Source: Castellaniella sp049651205 (GTDB lineage: Bacteria > Pseudomonadota > Gammaproteobacteria > Burkholderiales > Burkholderiaceae_B). Taken from it: a stretch of DNA of 64,000 bases. The notes under the pieces were generated by a model that searched no databases, had not been told where the DNA came from, and was given only the letters and a program-made list of their open reading frames with translations. Shown piece after piece: positions 16,487 through 27,447 of the stretch. The stretch lies in contig NZ_JBASBR010000015.1 of the NCBI RefSeq assembly GCF_049651205.1, forward strand, positions 104,429-168,428, written 5' to 3'. Within the stretch, counting starts at the first letter, position 1. Each line of letters begins with the position of its first letter. The position numbers and the translations under genes were made by a program.

Positions 16487-17866
16487 ATGCGTACGCAAGC
16501 TTCCCTGGAGCTCGGCCAGCACCAGCAATTGACGCTGACCCTGCAACTGCGCCAGGGTCTGAAGTTGTTGCAGTGCTCGACCCAGGAGCTGGAACAGGAA
16601 ATCGCGCAGGCGGTGGCGGATAACCCCGTACTGGAGTACACCGAGCCAAGCCAGGAGATCCCGTATCCGGCGTCTGAGGCACCTGCCCCGGGTGATTCGT
16701 CTGCGCAGGCCGAGATGCTGGAGCGTCATTGGGTGCAGCCTGTGCGCCAGGCTGTCACGGATGATATCCCGGAATCACCCGCCCCGCAGAGCCTCACTGA
16801 CCATTTATTGCAACAATTGCGCACGACGCAGGCAAGCGGGCGGGATCAGGCACTGGTTGCTGTCCTGATCGGCGAGCTGGATGCGCATGGCTATCTGCTG
16901 TTCGAGCCTGCCAGCCATGCGGGTGCGTTGCCGCCCGACTGGCAGGTGGATGACAGTGAGTGGCAAGCGGCGCTGCGTTTGCTGCAGTCGTTCGACCCGG
17001 TCGGTGTTGGGGCGCGCAGCTTGCCGGAGTGTCTGCAATTGCAGCTGCGTGCACGAGCAGCCGAGTGGCCTGCGCCGGTGCTGGATTGTGCCTTGCGCCT
17101 GACCCAGCATCTGCCCGACTTGGGCGCAGGCCGCTGGGCACGCCTGTGTCAGGCGCTGGCTTGTGATCGGACGCATCTGGATGCCGCCCACCACGTGTTG
17201 CTGCAGCTGGACCCCCATCCCCTGAGCGCCTGGGACAATGACGCCACCTACTATGTGGTGCCGGATATCTTCTTTTACCGGGCGGGCACGCGTTGGGTAG
17301 CCAGCCTGAATCCGGCTCTCGAAACCCCGCTGCGGATTGATCCCGAGCTGGCGCAGCAGCTGGAGGCGGCAGGGGGCACGCGGCTGCGCGAGCAGGTTCG
17401 CGAAGCCCGGCAATGGCTCCAGCACCTGAACCAGCGGGGGCAAACCATTTTGCGTGTGGCCGATTTCATTGTCGATCATCAGCAGCCATTTTTTGAGCAT
17501 GGCGAGTCTGCGATCAAGCCTCTGGTGCTGCGTGAGGTTGCCCAGGCGCTTGAGCTGCATGAATCCACGATTTCGCGAGCCACCCGCCTGAAATATGCAC
17601 AAACGCCTTGGGGCGTTGTCGAATTGAAACACTTTTTTGGCACCGCCCTGCAAACCACCTCCGGCGAAGACGCCTCGGCGCGGGCGATTCAGGCGGTGAT
17701 GCGGACGCTGCTGGAGGCAGAGCCTGCCGACAAGCCACTGTCGGATATGCGGCTGGCCACCTTGTTGGCCGAGCAGGGCTTTGTGCTGGCACGCCGCACG
17801 GTGGCCAAATACCGTGAGGCCATGGGGGTGCCGGTGGCCAGTGTGCGGAAGGCACAGGCACGATAA
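16487..17866 (+). CDS. rpoN: RNA polymerase sigma-54 factor
   Basis: A 459-aa sigma-54. Region I is Gln/Leu-rich (LELGQHQQLTLTLQLRQGLKLLQCS), followed by an acidic linker, the core-binding domain (LLQSFDPVGVGARSLPECLQLQL, typical for the family), a helix-turn-helix, and the RpoN box ARRTVAKYREAMGVP near the C-terminus. It directs transcription from -24/-12 promoters with enhancer-binding activators. The usual neighbours lptB, hpf and ptsN are absent, so this may be a second or relocated copy; that is an inference. Confidence 0.93.
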   Translation: MRTQASLELGQHQQLTLTLQLRQGLKLLQCSTQELEQEIAQAVADNPVLEYTEPSQEIPYPASEAPAPGDSSAQAEMLERHWVQPVRQAVTDDIPESPAPQSLTDHLLQQLRTTQASGRDQALVAVLIGELDAHGYLLFEPASHAGALPPDWQVDDSEWQAALRLLQSFDPVGVGARSLPECLQLQLRARAAEWPAPVLDCALRLTQHLPDLGAGRWARLCQALACDRTHLDAAHHVLLQLDPHPLSAWDNDATYYVVPDIFFYRAGTRWVASLNPALETPLRIDPELAQQLEAAGGTRLREQVREARQWLQHLNQRGQTILRVADFIVDHQQPFFEHGESAIKPLVLREVAQALELHESTISRATRLKYAQTPWGVVELKHFFGTALQTTSGEDASARAIQAVMRTLLEAEPADKPLSDMRLATLLAEQGFVLARRTVAKYREAMGVPVASVRKAQAR

Positions 17867-17888
17867 AAACGATTGTGGCAAAAAGTGC

Positions 17889-17928
17889 TTGCCATCAATT
17901 TAAAACCAGATGATAATGATTCGCATGT
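17889..17928 (+). promoter_or_regulatory. bfd promoter with overlapping Fur-like box
   Basis: TTGCCA (17889-17894) and GATAAT (17912-17917) are 17 bp apart. The stretch GATAATGATTCGCAT starting at 17912 agrees with the Fur consensus at 12 of 19 positions, counting on to 17930, so a repressor could cover the -10 box. The -10 box ends only 7 bp before the bfd ATG. Confidence 0.6.
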
Positions 17929-18179
17929 ATATTTGTGTATGCAACGCGATCAGCGAGCGCCAGGTGCAAGAGGCGATTGCCCAAGGGGCGGCAGATCTTG
18001 GTGATCTGCAGGCCACGCTGGGTGTAGCGACCTGCTGCGGCCAATGTGCCCAAACGGCTACGGATTACCTGCCGGGTGGGCGCTATGCCACGGTGACAGC
18101 GCCGTCAGCGTCTGTGGCACCCGGTCAGGTGGTGGCAGCGCCCATGCTGGACAGCACCGAGATCCGGCGCGTCGCCTGA
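17925..18179 (+). CDS. bfd: Bacterioferritin-associated ferredoxin
   Basis: An 84-aa [2Fe-2S] protein of the BFD-like family. The N-terminus MYICVCNAISERQVQEAI and the later TCCGQCAQTA give the C-x-C ... C-x2-C cluster ligands (Cys4, Cys6, then CCGQC). Bfd donates electrons to bacterioferritin to release stored iron. The conserved family start MY.C.CN fixes the ATG at 17925, although no Shine-Dalgarno precedes it. The C-terminal tail of about 25 residues is longer than in E. coli Bfd. The bacterioferritin gene follows about 150 bp downstream. Confidence 0.9.
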   Translation: MYICVCNAISERQVQEAIAQGAADLGDLQATLGVATCCGQCAQTATDYLPGGRYATVTAPSASVAPGQVVAAPMLDSTEIRRVA

Positions 18180-18332
18180 CGCCGTCTGCGGTTTATCGCC
18201 CAGGGGTTTGCTTGCGCCACGCGGCCCGTATACGTGCCGGTGGTGCACCGTACCGTGCCGGCTTGGGGCAAGCGTGCTAGGCTATGGTTCGGTGCCCGTA
18301 CCGATGCGGGCACTGTCTACCAGGAGCCCAGC

Positions 18333-18797
18333 ATGAAAGGCGACAAGACCGTCATCAAATATCTCAATCAGCAGCTCAAAAACGAGCTCTCTGCCATCAA
18401 CCAGTATTTTTTGCATGCCCGCATGATGAAGCATTGGGGCTACGAAAAACTGGGCCAGCACGAATACGATGAATCCATCGGCGAGATGAAGCACGCGGAT
18501 TTGTTGATTCAGCGTATTTTCATGCTGGATGGCTTGCCCAATCTCCAGGATTTGCACAAGTTGCTGATTGGCGAAACCGTGCCAGAAATCCTGTCATGTG
18601 ACCTGAAACTCGAATCCGCTGCCCAGGACACCGTCAAAGAGGCCATGAAGTATTGCGAATCCGTGCAGGACTACACCTCGCGGGATTTGTTTCAGGTGAT
18701 TCTGAACGATACCGAAGAGCACATCGACTGGCTGGAAACGCAACTGGGTCTGGTAGAGCAGTTGGGCATCCACAACTACCTGCAATCGCAGGTGTAA
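18333..18797 (+). CDS. bfr: Bacterioferritin
   Basis: A 154-aa ferritin-like 24-mer iron-storage protein. The diiron ligands are in LNQQLKNELSAINQYFLHARM (Glu18 type), GEMKHADLLIQRI (E-x2-H) and NDTEEHIDWLE (E-x2-H). The heme-binding methionine fits the M in LIQRIFMLDGLPN. The ATG at 18333 follows CAGGAG. It forms a functional pair with bfd just upstream and is probably controlled by iron. Confidence 0.95.
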   Translation: MKGDKTVIKYLNQQLKNELSAINQYFLHARMMKHWGYEKLGQHEYDESIGEMKHADLLIQRIFMLDGLPNLQDLHKLLIGETVPEILSCDLKLESAAQDTVKEAMKYCESVQDYTSRDLFQVILNDTEEHIDWLETQLGLVEQLGIHNYLQSQV

Positions 18798-18840
18798 TCG
18801 GGGCCGGGCTGTTGCCACGTGCCTGATACAAGCCGTCAAA

Positions 18841-18858
18841 CAGGGCGATGACGCCCTG
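18841..18858. terminator. Hairpin after bfr
   Basis: CAGGGCG at 18841-18847 and CGCCCTG at 18852-18858 form a 7-bp stem with loop ATGA between the convergent bfr and the next gene. No U-tract follows on either strand, so termination is only likely. Confidence 0.4.
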
Positions 18859-18884
18859 CCCGGGGGCTTGGCTGCCCGCTGGCT

Positions 18885-19508
18885 TTAGTGTTGGGCGGGA
18901 CAGTCTTTGGCCTTGCCCCAGGCCTGGTTGGCTTCGCAGTATTTGTTGCGGGCAGCCCATGCACACGACGGCCGGGAGAAAAAGCCCAGATCAGCGCAAG
19001 CCTTAAGCTGCGCCTGAAAAGCCACCTGCCAATTTTGATTGCCCTGAAGGGTGTTGGGGGCGGGCGCATCCGGAGGCGGCGGCACGTCGATAGGCTGTAC
19101 CGGCTGGGTATTGACCAGAATCCCGGCGTTGGCAATACCTTGCAGGCCGCTGTCATCCATTTGCCCCTGTGCGGCCAGGGCAATGGCTTCGTCCATGCTG
19201 ATGGTGGTGGTAGCCAGTGCAATGGGGCGGTTGGCGTCTATCAGGGGTGCGTTTTGTATTTTCCAATCAACCGGGGGAGGCTGGTTGGGTACCCCTAGGC
19301 GGCCATCTGACAAAGGCTGGGGGGCGGAAGCAACAAAGGGCTTGCCGTTAGCATCCAGTACCGTTGCATCGGCCACCTGAGTTGTGGGATTTGGTGCGGG
19401 TGCCTGTGCTGGGCTGTGGATGATGAGCCAATCGCCCAGCCGCAGCCCGCCCCAGGCCGAAGCGGCGGCGGCAAATACCAGAGTGGCAATAATCAGACGC
19501 CAGGACAT
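18885..19508 (-). CDS. Conserved hypothetical membrane-anchored protein with Cys-rich C-terminus
   Basis: A 207-aa protein. An N-terminal signal anchor (MSWRLIIATLVFAAAASAWGGL) is followed by a Pro/Ala-rich, probably periplasmic, stretch and a distinct C-terminal segment CADLGFFSRPSCAWAARNKY-C with several cysteines and tryptophans. The C-terminal motif looks conserved and may form disulfides in the periplasm; dsbA elsewhere in the window could support that, but no link is shown. Function unknown. Confidence 0.7.
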   Translation of the reverse strand: MSWRLIIATLVFAAAASAWGGLRLGDWLIIHSPAQAPAPNPTTQVADATVLDANGKPFVASAPQPLSDGRLGVPNQPPPVDWKIQNAPLIDANRPIALATTTISMDEAIALAAQGQMDDSGLQGIANAGILVNTQPVQPIDVPPPPDAPAPNTLQGNQNWQVAFQAQLKACADLGFFSRPSCAWAARNKYCEANQAWGKAKDCPAQH

Positions 19509-19565
19509 GGACGGGTTCCTTCGTCGGTTGATGCTGTGAACCTTGCCATTGTATCGGATGGCACG

Positions 19566-21173
<1,608 letters not shown>

Positions 21174-21186
21174 GGGCAGATGTGGT

Positions 21187-22659
21187 TTAGTGCGTGGGCT
21201 TGTTTAGCAGCGCCCCCGCACGTGGTGCCTGAGGGCGGCTCTCGCGCCGCTGTGTGGAAGGGGCGGCGCCGGCCCGGCTGGTGCGGCCGGCAGGTGTACG
21301 GCTATCCGTGCGGCGCGCGTCGCTGCGACGGGCTTCGCCCGTGCCTGGACGGTCGGACGAGGCACTGCGGCGGCCATCGCGCCGGCCGTCACGCGCACCG
21401 GCGCTGTGGCGCCCGCCACTGCCGTTGCGTGCACCGCCACGGGTATCGCCAAGACGTGCCAAAGCACGTTGTTCACGGGCATCGGGGGCGGAGTCGGAGG
21501 TGACCATCGCCCGCGGGTTCCAGCCCTCGACGGTGATGGGTTCAATGGTTTGTTTGGTGAGGCGTTCGATGGCGCGCAGCAGCTTGACCTCGGACTGGTC
21601 CACCAGCGACAGCGCCGAACCCGTGCTGCCGGCCCGGCCGGTGCGGCCGATCCGGTGCACGTAATCTTCAGGTACGTTGGGCAGTTCGAAGTTCACCACC
21701 TGGGGCAGTTGGTCGATATCCAGGCCACGTGCCGCGATATCGGTGGCAACCAGTACGGCGACTTTGCCGTCCTTGAAACCTGACAGGGCCTTGGTGCGGG
21801 CCGCCTGGCTTTTATTGCCGTGGATGGCGGCAGCCGTCAGGCCGTCTTTGGACAGCTTCTCGGCCAGCCGGTTGGCGCCGTGCTTGGTGCGTGTAAACAC
21901 CAGCACCTGATGCCAGCCGCTTTCACGGATGATGTGGCTCAGGAGGTCGCGTTTATGGGCTTGCTCGGTCATCACCACACGCTGGCTGACCAGCTCGGAG
22001 GTGGTATTGCGCCGGGCGACGGAGACTTCGCCGGGGTTGTTCAGGATGCCTTGTGCCAGGCCACGGATTTCGTCCGAGAAAGTAGCCGAGAACAGCAGGT
22101 TCTGGCGTTTGGCCGGCAGCAATCGGAGTACGCGGCGGATGTCATGGATGAACCCCATGTCCAGCATGCGGTCGGCTTCGTCCAGCACCAGGATCTCGAC
22201 GCCGGACAGATCCAGCGTTTTTTGCTGTGCGTGATCCAGCAGACGCCCCGGCGTGGCCACCAGGATATCCAGCGGTTTGTGCAGTGCCTTGATTTGCGGA
22301 TTGATGTTCACGCCGCCAAACATCACCATCGACCGAACCGAGGTGTACTGGCTGTACAGGCGCACAGACTCTTCTACCTGGGCAGTGAGCTCGCGCGTGG
22401 GGGTAAGCACCAGAACGCGTGGACGGCCCGGCTTGCGGCCCTCGATAGGGTGCTGAATCAGGTAATGCAGGATCGGTAGCGTAAAGCCGGCGGTTTTGCC
22501 GGTGCCCGTTTGGGCGGCGGCCAGCAGATCGCCGCCCTCCATCACCCGGGGGATGGCCTGTGCCTGAATGGGGGTGGGGTGCGTGTAGCCGGCATCCAGC
22601 ACAGCACGCAACAAGGGTTCTGCCAAGCCCAGCGAGGCAAAGGTGATCGAAGTATCCAA
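21187..22659 (-). CDS. rhlE: DEAD-box ATP-dependent RNA helicase, RhlE type
   Basis: A 490-aa RNA helicase with all core motifs in order: PTPIQAQAIP (Q motif), AAQTGTGKTAGF (I), PTRELTAQ (Ia), DEADRMLDMGF (II), FSATF (III) and HRIGRTGRAGSTG (VI). The last 110 residues are Arg/Gly/Ser-rich and basic, as in RhlE proteins of Burkholderiales that act in RNA turnover and ribosome assembly. The subfamily call rests on the Q-motif region and the tail. Confidence 0.9.
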   Translation of the reverse strand: MDTSITFASLGLAEPLLRAVLDAGYTHPTPIQAQAIPRVMEGGDLLAAAQTGTGKTAGFTLPILHYLIQHPIEGRKPGRPRVLVLTPTRELTAQVEESVRLYSQYTSVRSMVMFGGVNINPQIKALHKPLDILVATPGRLLDHAQQKTLDLSGVEILVLDEADRMLDMGFIHDIRRVLRLLPAKRQNLLFSATFSDEIRGLAQGILNNPGEVSVARRNTTSELVSQRVVMTEQAHKRDLLSHIIRESGWHQVLVFTRTKHGANRLAEKLSKDGLTAAAIHGNKSQAARTKALSGFKDGKVAVLVATDIAARGLDIDQLPQVVNFELPNVPEDYVHRIGRTGRAGSTGSALSLVDQSEVKLLRAIERLTKQTIEPITVEGWNPRAMVTSDSAPDAREQRALARLGDTRGGARNGSGGRHSAGARDGRRDGRRSASSDRPGTGEARRSDARRTDSRTPAGRTSRAGAAPSTQRRESRPQAPRAGALLNKPTH

Positions 22660-22967
22660 GGGTAAGACTCCAGCGACAGCCTATCGCTCGAGTCGAGAGA
22701 TACCAATCCAGGCGGACGAATAAAAAAACTGGAAAATGCCGCCGGCAAGATGGGGTGCCATGTAGTGCCGTGTCTGGTGACAGGCGGGCAACACCGGTGC
22801 CGGGGAAGGCTGTGCAACGATTGGCAAGTTGCACGAAAGGCTGGATTATAGCCTGTTGCCTGTTTTGGGGAAGCCCTGATTTGTGTGTGGTGTATGCGCC
22901 GCAGGGGTGTTGCTGCGAACTTGGCTTCCCTACAATACAGGTTCCCGGTTGCCCCGACGAGGTTGGC

Positions 22968-23582
22968 ATGTTTCAAAGAACCCTAAAACTGGCTGCCATG
23001 GCAGCTCTGGCGCTGCTGCTGTCTGGCTGCGGCTACAACGAAATCCAGCGCCAGGACGAGCAAGTCAAGGCAGCGTGGTCACAGGTGCTTAACCAGTACG
23101 AAAGACGCGCCGATCTGGTGCCCAAGCTGGTGTCCTCTGTCAATGCGTACATGGTCAACGAGCGCACGGTGCTGCAGCAGGTTACCGAAGCACGGGCGAA
23201 GGTCGGGCAAATCCGTATCACCGCCGATGATCTCGACAACCCCGCACTGGTGGCACGTTTCGAGCAGGCCCAAGGTGCGCTGGGATCCAGTTTGTCGCGC
23301 CTGCTGGCCGTGTCCGAAAACTACCCCGATCTTAAAAGTGACGGTCTGTTTCGTGATCTCATGACACAACTGGAAGGCACAGAAAACCGCATCACCGTGG
23401 CGCGCGAGCGCTATGTGGGCGCGGTGCAGTCGTACAACCTCACCATCCGCCAGTTTCCCACCCTGATCACCGCCAAAGTGTTTGGTTATCAGCCCAAGGC
23501 CCAATATGGGCTGGACAAGGCCGATCGTGTGATGCAAGACCCCGAAGTGAAATTTGACGTGCCTGCAGGGGCCGGCAAATGA
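22968..23582 (+). CDS. lemA: LemA-family lipoprotein
   Basis: A 204-aa protein. The N-terminus has a lipobox (LLLSGCGYN) after a hydrophobic stretch, so it is probably membrane-anchored. The rest is helical with family motifs YNEIQRQDEQVKAAWSQVLNQYERRADLVPKL (shown in part) and ITVARERYVGAVQSYN. Its stop overlaps the start of the next gene (ATGA), giving a lemA plus TPM pair that is common in bacteria. Its exact role is unknown. Confidence 0.88.
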   Translation: MFQRTLKLAAMAALALLLSGCGYNEIQRQDEQVKAAWSQVLNQYERRADLVPKLVSSVNAYMVNERTVLQQVTEARAKVGQIRITADDLDNPALVARFEQAQGALGSSLSRLLAVSENYPDLKSDGLFRDLMTQLEGTENRITVARERYVGAVQSYNLTIRQFPTLITAKVFGYQPKAQYGLDKADRVMQDPEVKFDVPAGAGK

Positions 23583-24478
23583 GACTGCCTGTCTGGCATA
23601 CCTGGCGTTGGCTGGCCAATACCCTGGCAGGCCTGATGCTGGGGCTGGTGGTGCTGTTGGCGCCGGCGCAGGCCGAGACCATCCCGGTGCCTGCCTGGAC
23701 AGCCTCGCTGATGGACCTCACCAACACCCTGGATGCCAGTCAGCGGCAGGCCCTGATCGCGCAGCTGCAGAAGATCCAGGCTACCGGTGGCTCGCAGCTG
23801 TATGTGCTGCTGGTGCCTACTACCGGTGATGACACCATCGAACAATACGCCCGGCGGGTGTTCGACCAATGGGAAATCGGCCGCAAGGGGGTGGACGACG
23901 GTGTCCTGCTGTTGGTGGCGCTGCAAGATCGTACCGTGCGTATCGATGTCGGCTATGGCCTTGAAGGCGCCATCACCGATGCAGCAGCCGGGCGCATCAT
24001 CCGCGAACAGATCACGCCGCGTTTTGCCCAGGGCCAGGTCTTTGGGGGCCTGCAGGCGGGGGTCAGTGCCCTGCAAGCCTTGATCGCAGGCGAGGCCCTG
24101 CCGCCGCCCGCGCCCACGGTGCAGGATGACGAGGGTGATATGGATCTCGCCATGGCAGTGCCTTTGCTGGTTTTCCTGCTGGTCATGCCCGTGTGGCTTG
24201 GCGCTGTGCTGGCTGGCGGGTTTGTGTTTATGCTCACCGGCAGCTGGCTGTGGGCCGTGTTGGGTGCAGTGGCCGGTGTGCTGGTGGGCGGTGTCGCCCG
24301 TGCGCTGGGGATTACCTCGCGCCTGGCCAATGCCCGGCGCTCGCGGGGCCGCGGCGGTGATGATGGCTTTGGTGGTGGTGGCTTTGGCGGCGGCGGTGGT
24401 TTTGGTGGGGGCGGTGGCTCTGGTGGCGGAGGCGGCGGTGGCCGTGGCGGTGGTGGTGGCGCTTCAGGTGGCTGGTAG
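23579..24478 (+). CDS. TPM-domain membrane protein (YgcG-like)
   Basis: A 299-aa protein with a signal peptide ending APAQAE, a TPM (TLP18.3/Psb32/MOLO-1) domain from about residue 35 to 180 (LTNTLDASQRQALIAQL, RRVFDQWEIGRKGVDDGVL, DVGYGLEGAITD), two membrane segments around 190-240, and a C-terminal glycine-rich tail of about 50 residues made almost only of Gly, with Phe and Ser. Coupled to lemA by a 4-bp overlap. Glycine tails are known in this family; their role is unclear. Confidence 0.85.
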   Translation: MRLPVWHTWRWLANTLAGLMLGLVVLLAPAQAETIPVPAWTASLMDLTNTLDASQRQALIAQLQKIQATGGSQLYVLLVPTTGDDTIEQYARRVFDQWEIGRKGVDDGVLLLVALQDRTVRIDVGYGLEGAITDAAAGRIIREQITPRFAQGQVFGGLQAGVSALQALIAGEALPPPAPTVQDDEGDMDLAMAVPLLVFLLVMPVWLGAVLAGGFVFMLTGSWLWAVLGAVAGVLVGGVARALGITSRLANARRSRGRGGDDGFGGGGFGGGGGFGGGGGSGGGGGGGRGGGGGASGGW

Positions 24479-24499
24479 CCTGCCGGCCGCCAGAGTGCT

Positions 24500-25996
24500 T
24501 TAAAGCGCCAGAAACAAGGCCTGTGCCATCTGCCCGATCAGTTGGTCGCGCCGCATGTCGGTGCTTGGTTCGTCGCCGATTCCCGACCACTCCGGATGGC
24601 TGCGCGCCTCTTTGAGGATAGCCTGGACGTCTGCCGGCAGACGGCGCGCTGCTTCCTCAGGCGCAGTGTCAGGGCTTGGTGCGTCTTGCGCAACCTGGTC
24701 GTCATTGGACGGGCCGGCGTCCGCACCCTCGATGGGCTCCGGGTGTACCGGCGCAGGCGTCCAGTCCAGCAGTTTGGCGTCGATTGGCCGCATGGCGGCA
24801 TGACCCCGGCACTCCAGTGCACGCACCAGCGCCAGCTGGCGCAAGCCCAGCAAGTGCAAGACTGGATCATCTACGGTCATTTCCAGATTGCCGGCCAGCC
24901 GGCCTACCACCCGTTTGCCCCACTGATTGGCCCCTTGCCAGGCACCCCCGATGGCTGCGCCCAGCAAGGCTGCAGCCCCCAGGCTCAGCCCACCGGTCAG
25001 CATATCCAGCGTGGCGCCAGCCATGGCGCCAGTGGCCATCCCCTTGCCCACCTGCACGCCAAAGTTGCGCAAAGTTTGGGGGTTGAACAGATCCATGCCC
25101 CAGCGTTCACCCTCCAGGGGCAGCGGATGGTGCGGAAATGTGGATTTACTGAAGCGATAGCGCTTGAGCAGTGCCTGTACGCAGCGCTGTTCGCGCTCGC
25201 GGGTGCGCTTGCGCAACACCAGCGTTACGGTGGCCATATGCGTGCCATCCTGGGTGCAGGGCAGGCGCAGGGCAGCGGCATCCATCAGCAGTTCGGCCAC
25301 CAGGCGGGTGGCATCCTGCAGGCGCTTGAGGCGTTGCTCGCCCAGGTCGTGGCGCAAGGCCTGCAGCGTGGGGATGTGTGCATCAAGCATCAGGGCCAGG
25401 CGGTCGAGCAGCTGGCTTTCGCCATCCAGCGACGGTGCAACGGTGTCGAAGTCGACGGTGGCATGCAAACCCAGCCGTGCCAGTGCCTCGCGCCAGTCGG
25501 CGATATGCGCCTGGGGGCTGCGAGTGAAGTTGAGCACCGGCAAGATCGGCCTACCACATGCCGCCAGCAGGGTGAGTTCGTCTTTGTGCTTGGGCAAGAC
25601 AGGGTCGCGGGCATCGATGACATACAGCGCTGCGTCGGTTTCCAGCACGGTAACCAGCACGCGGCATTCCTGCTCGAAGCGCCCGGCAGCCTCAGGGCTG
25701 TCCAGCAGGCGCTGGATGCGATCCGGGCCATCGGGCCGCTCGGTGGGTGCGATCAGCTGCTCAAGGTAGTCCAGCACGCCCATGGCGTCTTCAAGCCCAG
25801 GCGTGTCGCGCAGCACCAGCATGGGTGCGCCACTGGAATTCAGCAGCTGTGCGCTTTCTACGTGGCGGGTGGTGCCCGGCTGATCGGCCACTTCGCCAAA
25901 GTACTCGTCGCGCAGCAACGTGCGCAGCAATGAAGTCTTGCCCGTATTGGTATGGCCAACGACAGCAAGATCAATGGGGGCGGCAGGTGACGTCAT
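24500..25996 (-). CDS. GTPase with DUF3482 domain
   Basis: A 498-aa protein. The N-terminal Era/TrmE-like G domain has P-loop GHTNTGKTSLLRTLL, switch region QPGTTRHVE, DTPGLED and NFTRSP near the guanine-specificity position. The C-terminal DUF3482 part includes a glycine/alanine-rich stretch (GMATGAMAGATLDMLTGGLS) that may insert in or touch the membrane. The ATG at 25996 overlaps the stop of the DUF2868 gene (ATGA), and the two are found as a pair in other proteobacteria (recalled). Function unknown. Confidence 0.85.
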   Translation of the reverse strand: MTSPAAPIDLAVVGHTNTGKTSLLRTLLRDEYFGEVADQPGTTRHVESAQLLNSSGAPMLVLRDTPGLEDAMGVLDYLEQLIAPTERPDGPDRIQRLLDSPEAAGRFEQECRVLVTVLETDAALYVIDARDPVLPKHKDELTLLAACGRPILPVLNFTRSPQAHIADWREALARLGLHATVDFDTVAPSLDGESQLLDRLALMLDAHIPTLQALRHDLGEQRLKRLQDATRLVAELLMDAAALRLPCTQDGTHMATVTLVLRKRTREREQRCVQALLKRYRFSKSTFPHHPLPLEGERWGMDLFNPQTLRNFGVQVGKGMATGAMAGATLDMLTGGLSLGAAALLGAAIGGAWQGANQWGKRVVGRLAGNLEMTVDDPVLHLLGLRQLALVRALECRGHAAMRPIDAKLLDWTPAPVHPEPIEGADAGPSNDDQVAQDAPSPDTAPEEAARRLPADVQAILKEARSHPEWSGIGDEPSTDMRRDQLIGQMAQALFLAL

Positions 25997-27378
25997 GATG
26001 GTGAAGGTCCGAGAGTGCCCAGCCAGGCATCCAGGTGCCTGGCCTGAGGCAGATCGTAGCGTGAAAACAGGGCTTCCCAGGCCTGTTGGCGGGGTGCTGG
26101 CCCGGGCAGGCACCACACGTGCATCTGCGGGCAGCGCTGGTGCAGCTCGTCAAGCCAGGTGGCGCTGCCGCGGTCGGGGGTTCGACGCGCATCGCACACC
26201 AGCAGCAGGGGTCGGGCGTCCAGGGTTTCACGCAGGCGCTGGCGGTCTTCGCGGCTGTCACAGCGTCCCAGGTTTTCGATGTGGCTGGGCAGGCCCTCCG
26301 GGGGCCAGGCCACATCGGGGCCAAGCTCTAGGGCAAGCACGGCGGGCTGCCACATGCTGCCAGTTGTATGCGGGTGGTGTGCCGCCCGGGTATCGGCGGG
26401 TGAGTCCGGGCGGTCGATGCCCAAGGACTGGTGCGTGGGTTGCAGGCGCTCGCGCAGCTCGAGCCAGCCGGGCAGGGCGGGGTTGATGTGGATGCGACGG
26501 AGCCGGCGCTTGAACCAAAAGGCACACACCAGCAGCCCTAGCACCCGTGGCAGCCAACCCCAGCACAACAGATTGCCGATCAGCCATAAAGACCAGTCGG
26601 CCTGCACCGTGGCAGGCGCTGCGGGGCCTCCCATGCTTTGGGCCACTGAAATACTGTCGGGCACGGGAAACCCCAGGGCGTGCGGCAGGCTGCCCAGCGT
26701 CTGGCTGAGGGTGACAAATGCTTCAGGTGAGAGCAGCGTGGTTTCCCAGTGAAACGTATAACTGCGGGTGCTGAGCAATACGATTAAGGTGGGGATGGCA
26801 CAGCTGTAGGCGAGTGTCCACATGCCGTGGCTGAGCAGGCCCACGGCGGGTTTCCAGGCCTGGGCACGCCCCAGCAGCGACACAAAGGACTGTGCCGCCA
26901 GGACGTGGTCGGGCCCGCGCGCCAGCTTTTTGCTTGACCACCACCAAAGCTGTGAAAGCAATGTGCCCGCCTGTATGCCGGGCAGGCAGCCGATGAGCCA
27001 GATAATGAAGGTAAGCGCATGCAGGCCCAGCAGGCCCACCAGTGCCATCGCCAGATTGACGGATCCGCGCGCGGGATTCAGGGCGGCCGTGGCGGCGCCC
27101 ACGCCCAGCACCACGCCCAGGATTGCCAGGCAGATAAGGCTTAGGCGGGCAGCAAGCGCCCATTGCTGCAGGCTGCTTTGCAGGGTGCCATGCCGGGCAA
27201 GTATGGCTGCCCGGGCCAGAATGCGGGGCGCCAGGCCCTGTGTCTCGCGCACGGCGGCCTGGTTGGCTGCGCGATCGTCCAGCGGGCCCCATTGGGTTTC
27301 ACGCAGACGCACTGCCTCGGCCTGCCACTGCTGAAACAGCGGCAAGCGCACGAGCGGAGAATCTGCGTCTGAAGCCAT
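25993..27378 (-). CDS. DUF2868 membrane protein
   Basis: A 461-aa protein with four or more membrane segments (SLICLAILGVVLGVGAATAAL, LLGLHALTFIIWLIGCLPGI in part, LAYSCAIPTLIVLL, LIGNLLCWGWLPRVLGLLVC) and cytoplasmic ends. It matches the DUF2868 family, always found beside the DUF3482 GTPase. The pair probably forms a membrane GTPase module. No known substrate. Confidence 0.82.
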   Translation of the reverse strand: MASDADSPLVRLPLFQQWQAEAVRLRETQWGPLDDRAANQAAVRETQGLAPRILARAAILARHGTLQSSLQQWALAARLSLICLAILGVVLGVGAATAALNPARGSVNLAMALVGLLGLHALTFIIWLIGCLPGIQAGTLLSQLWWWSSKKLARGPDHVLAAQSFVSLLGRAQAWKPAVGLLSHGMWTLAYSCAIPTLIVLLSTRSYTFHWETTLLSPEAFVTLSQTLGSLPHALGFPVPDSISVAQSMGGPAAPATVQADWSLWLIGNLLCWGWLPRVLGLLVCAFWFKRRLRRIHINPALPGWLELRERLQPTHQSLGIDRPDSPADTRAAHHPHTTGSMWQPAVLALELGPDVAWPPEGLPSHIENLGRCDSREDRQRLRETLDARPLLLVCDARRTPDRGSATWLDELHQRCPQMHVWCLPGPAPRQQAWEALFSRYDLPQARHLDAWLGTLGPSPS

Positions 27379-27447
27379 GGCACTGGAATGGGCGGCAAAA
27401 AGAAGATGATACAGAGTTTTACTGTAGCCAGCCGCTGGCAGAGTGCC

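Noticed and set aside
24360..24478. Gly-codon repeats as a possible repeat array or CRISPR
   Set aside because: It is the in-frame glycine tail of the TPM-domain protein; no spacers or constant repeats.
24542..25933. Plus-strand 463-aa frame
   Set aside because: Antisense to the DUF3482 GTPase gene, which has clear G-domain motifs.
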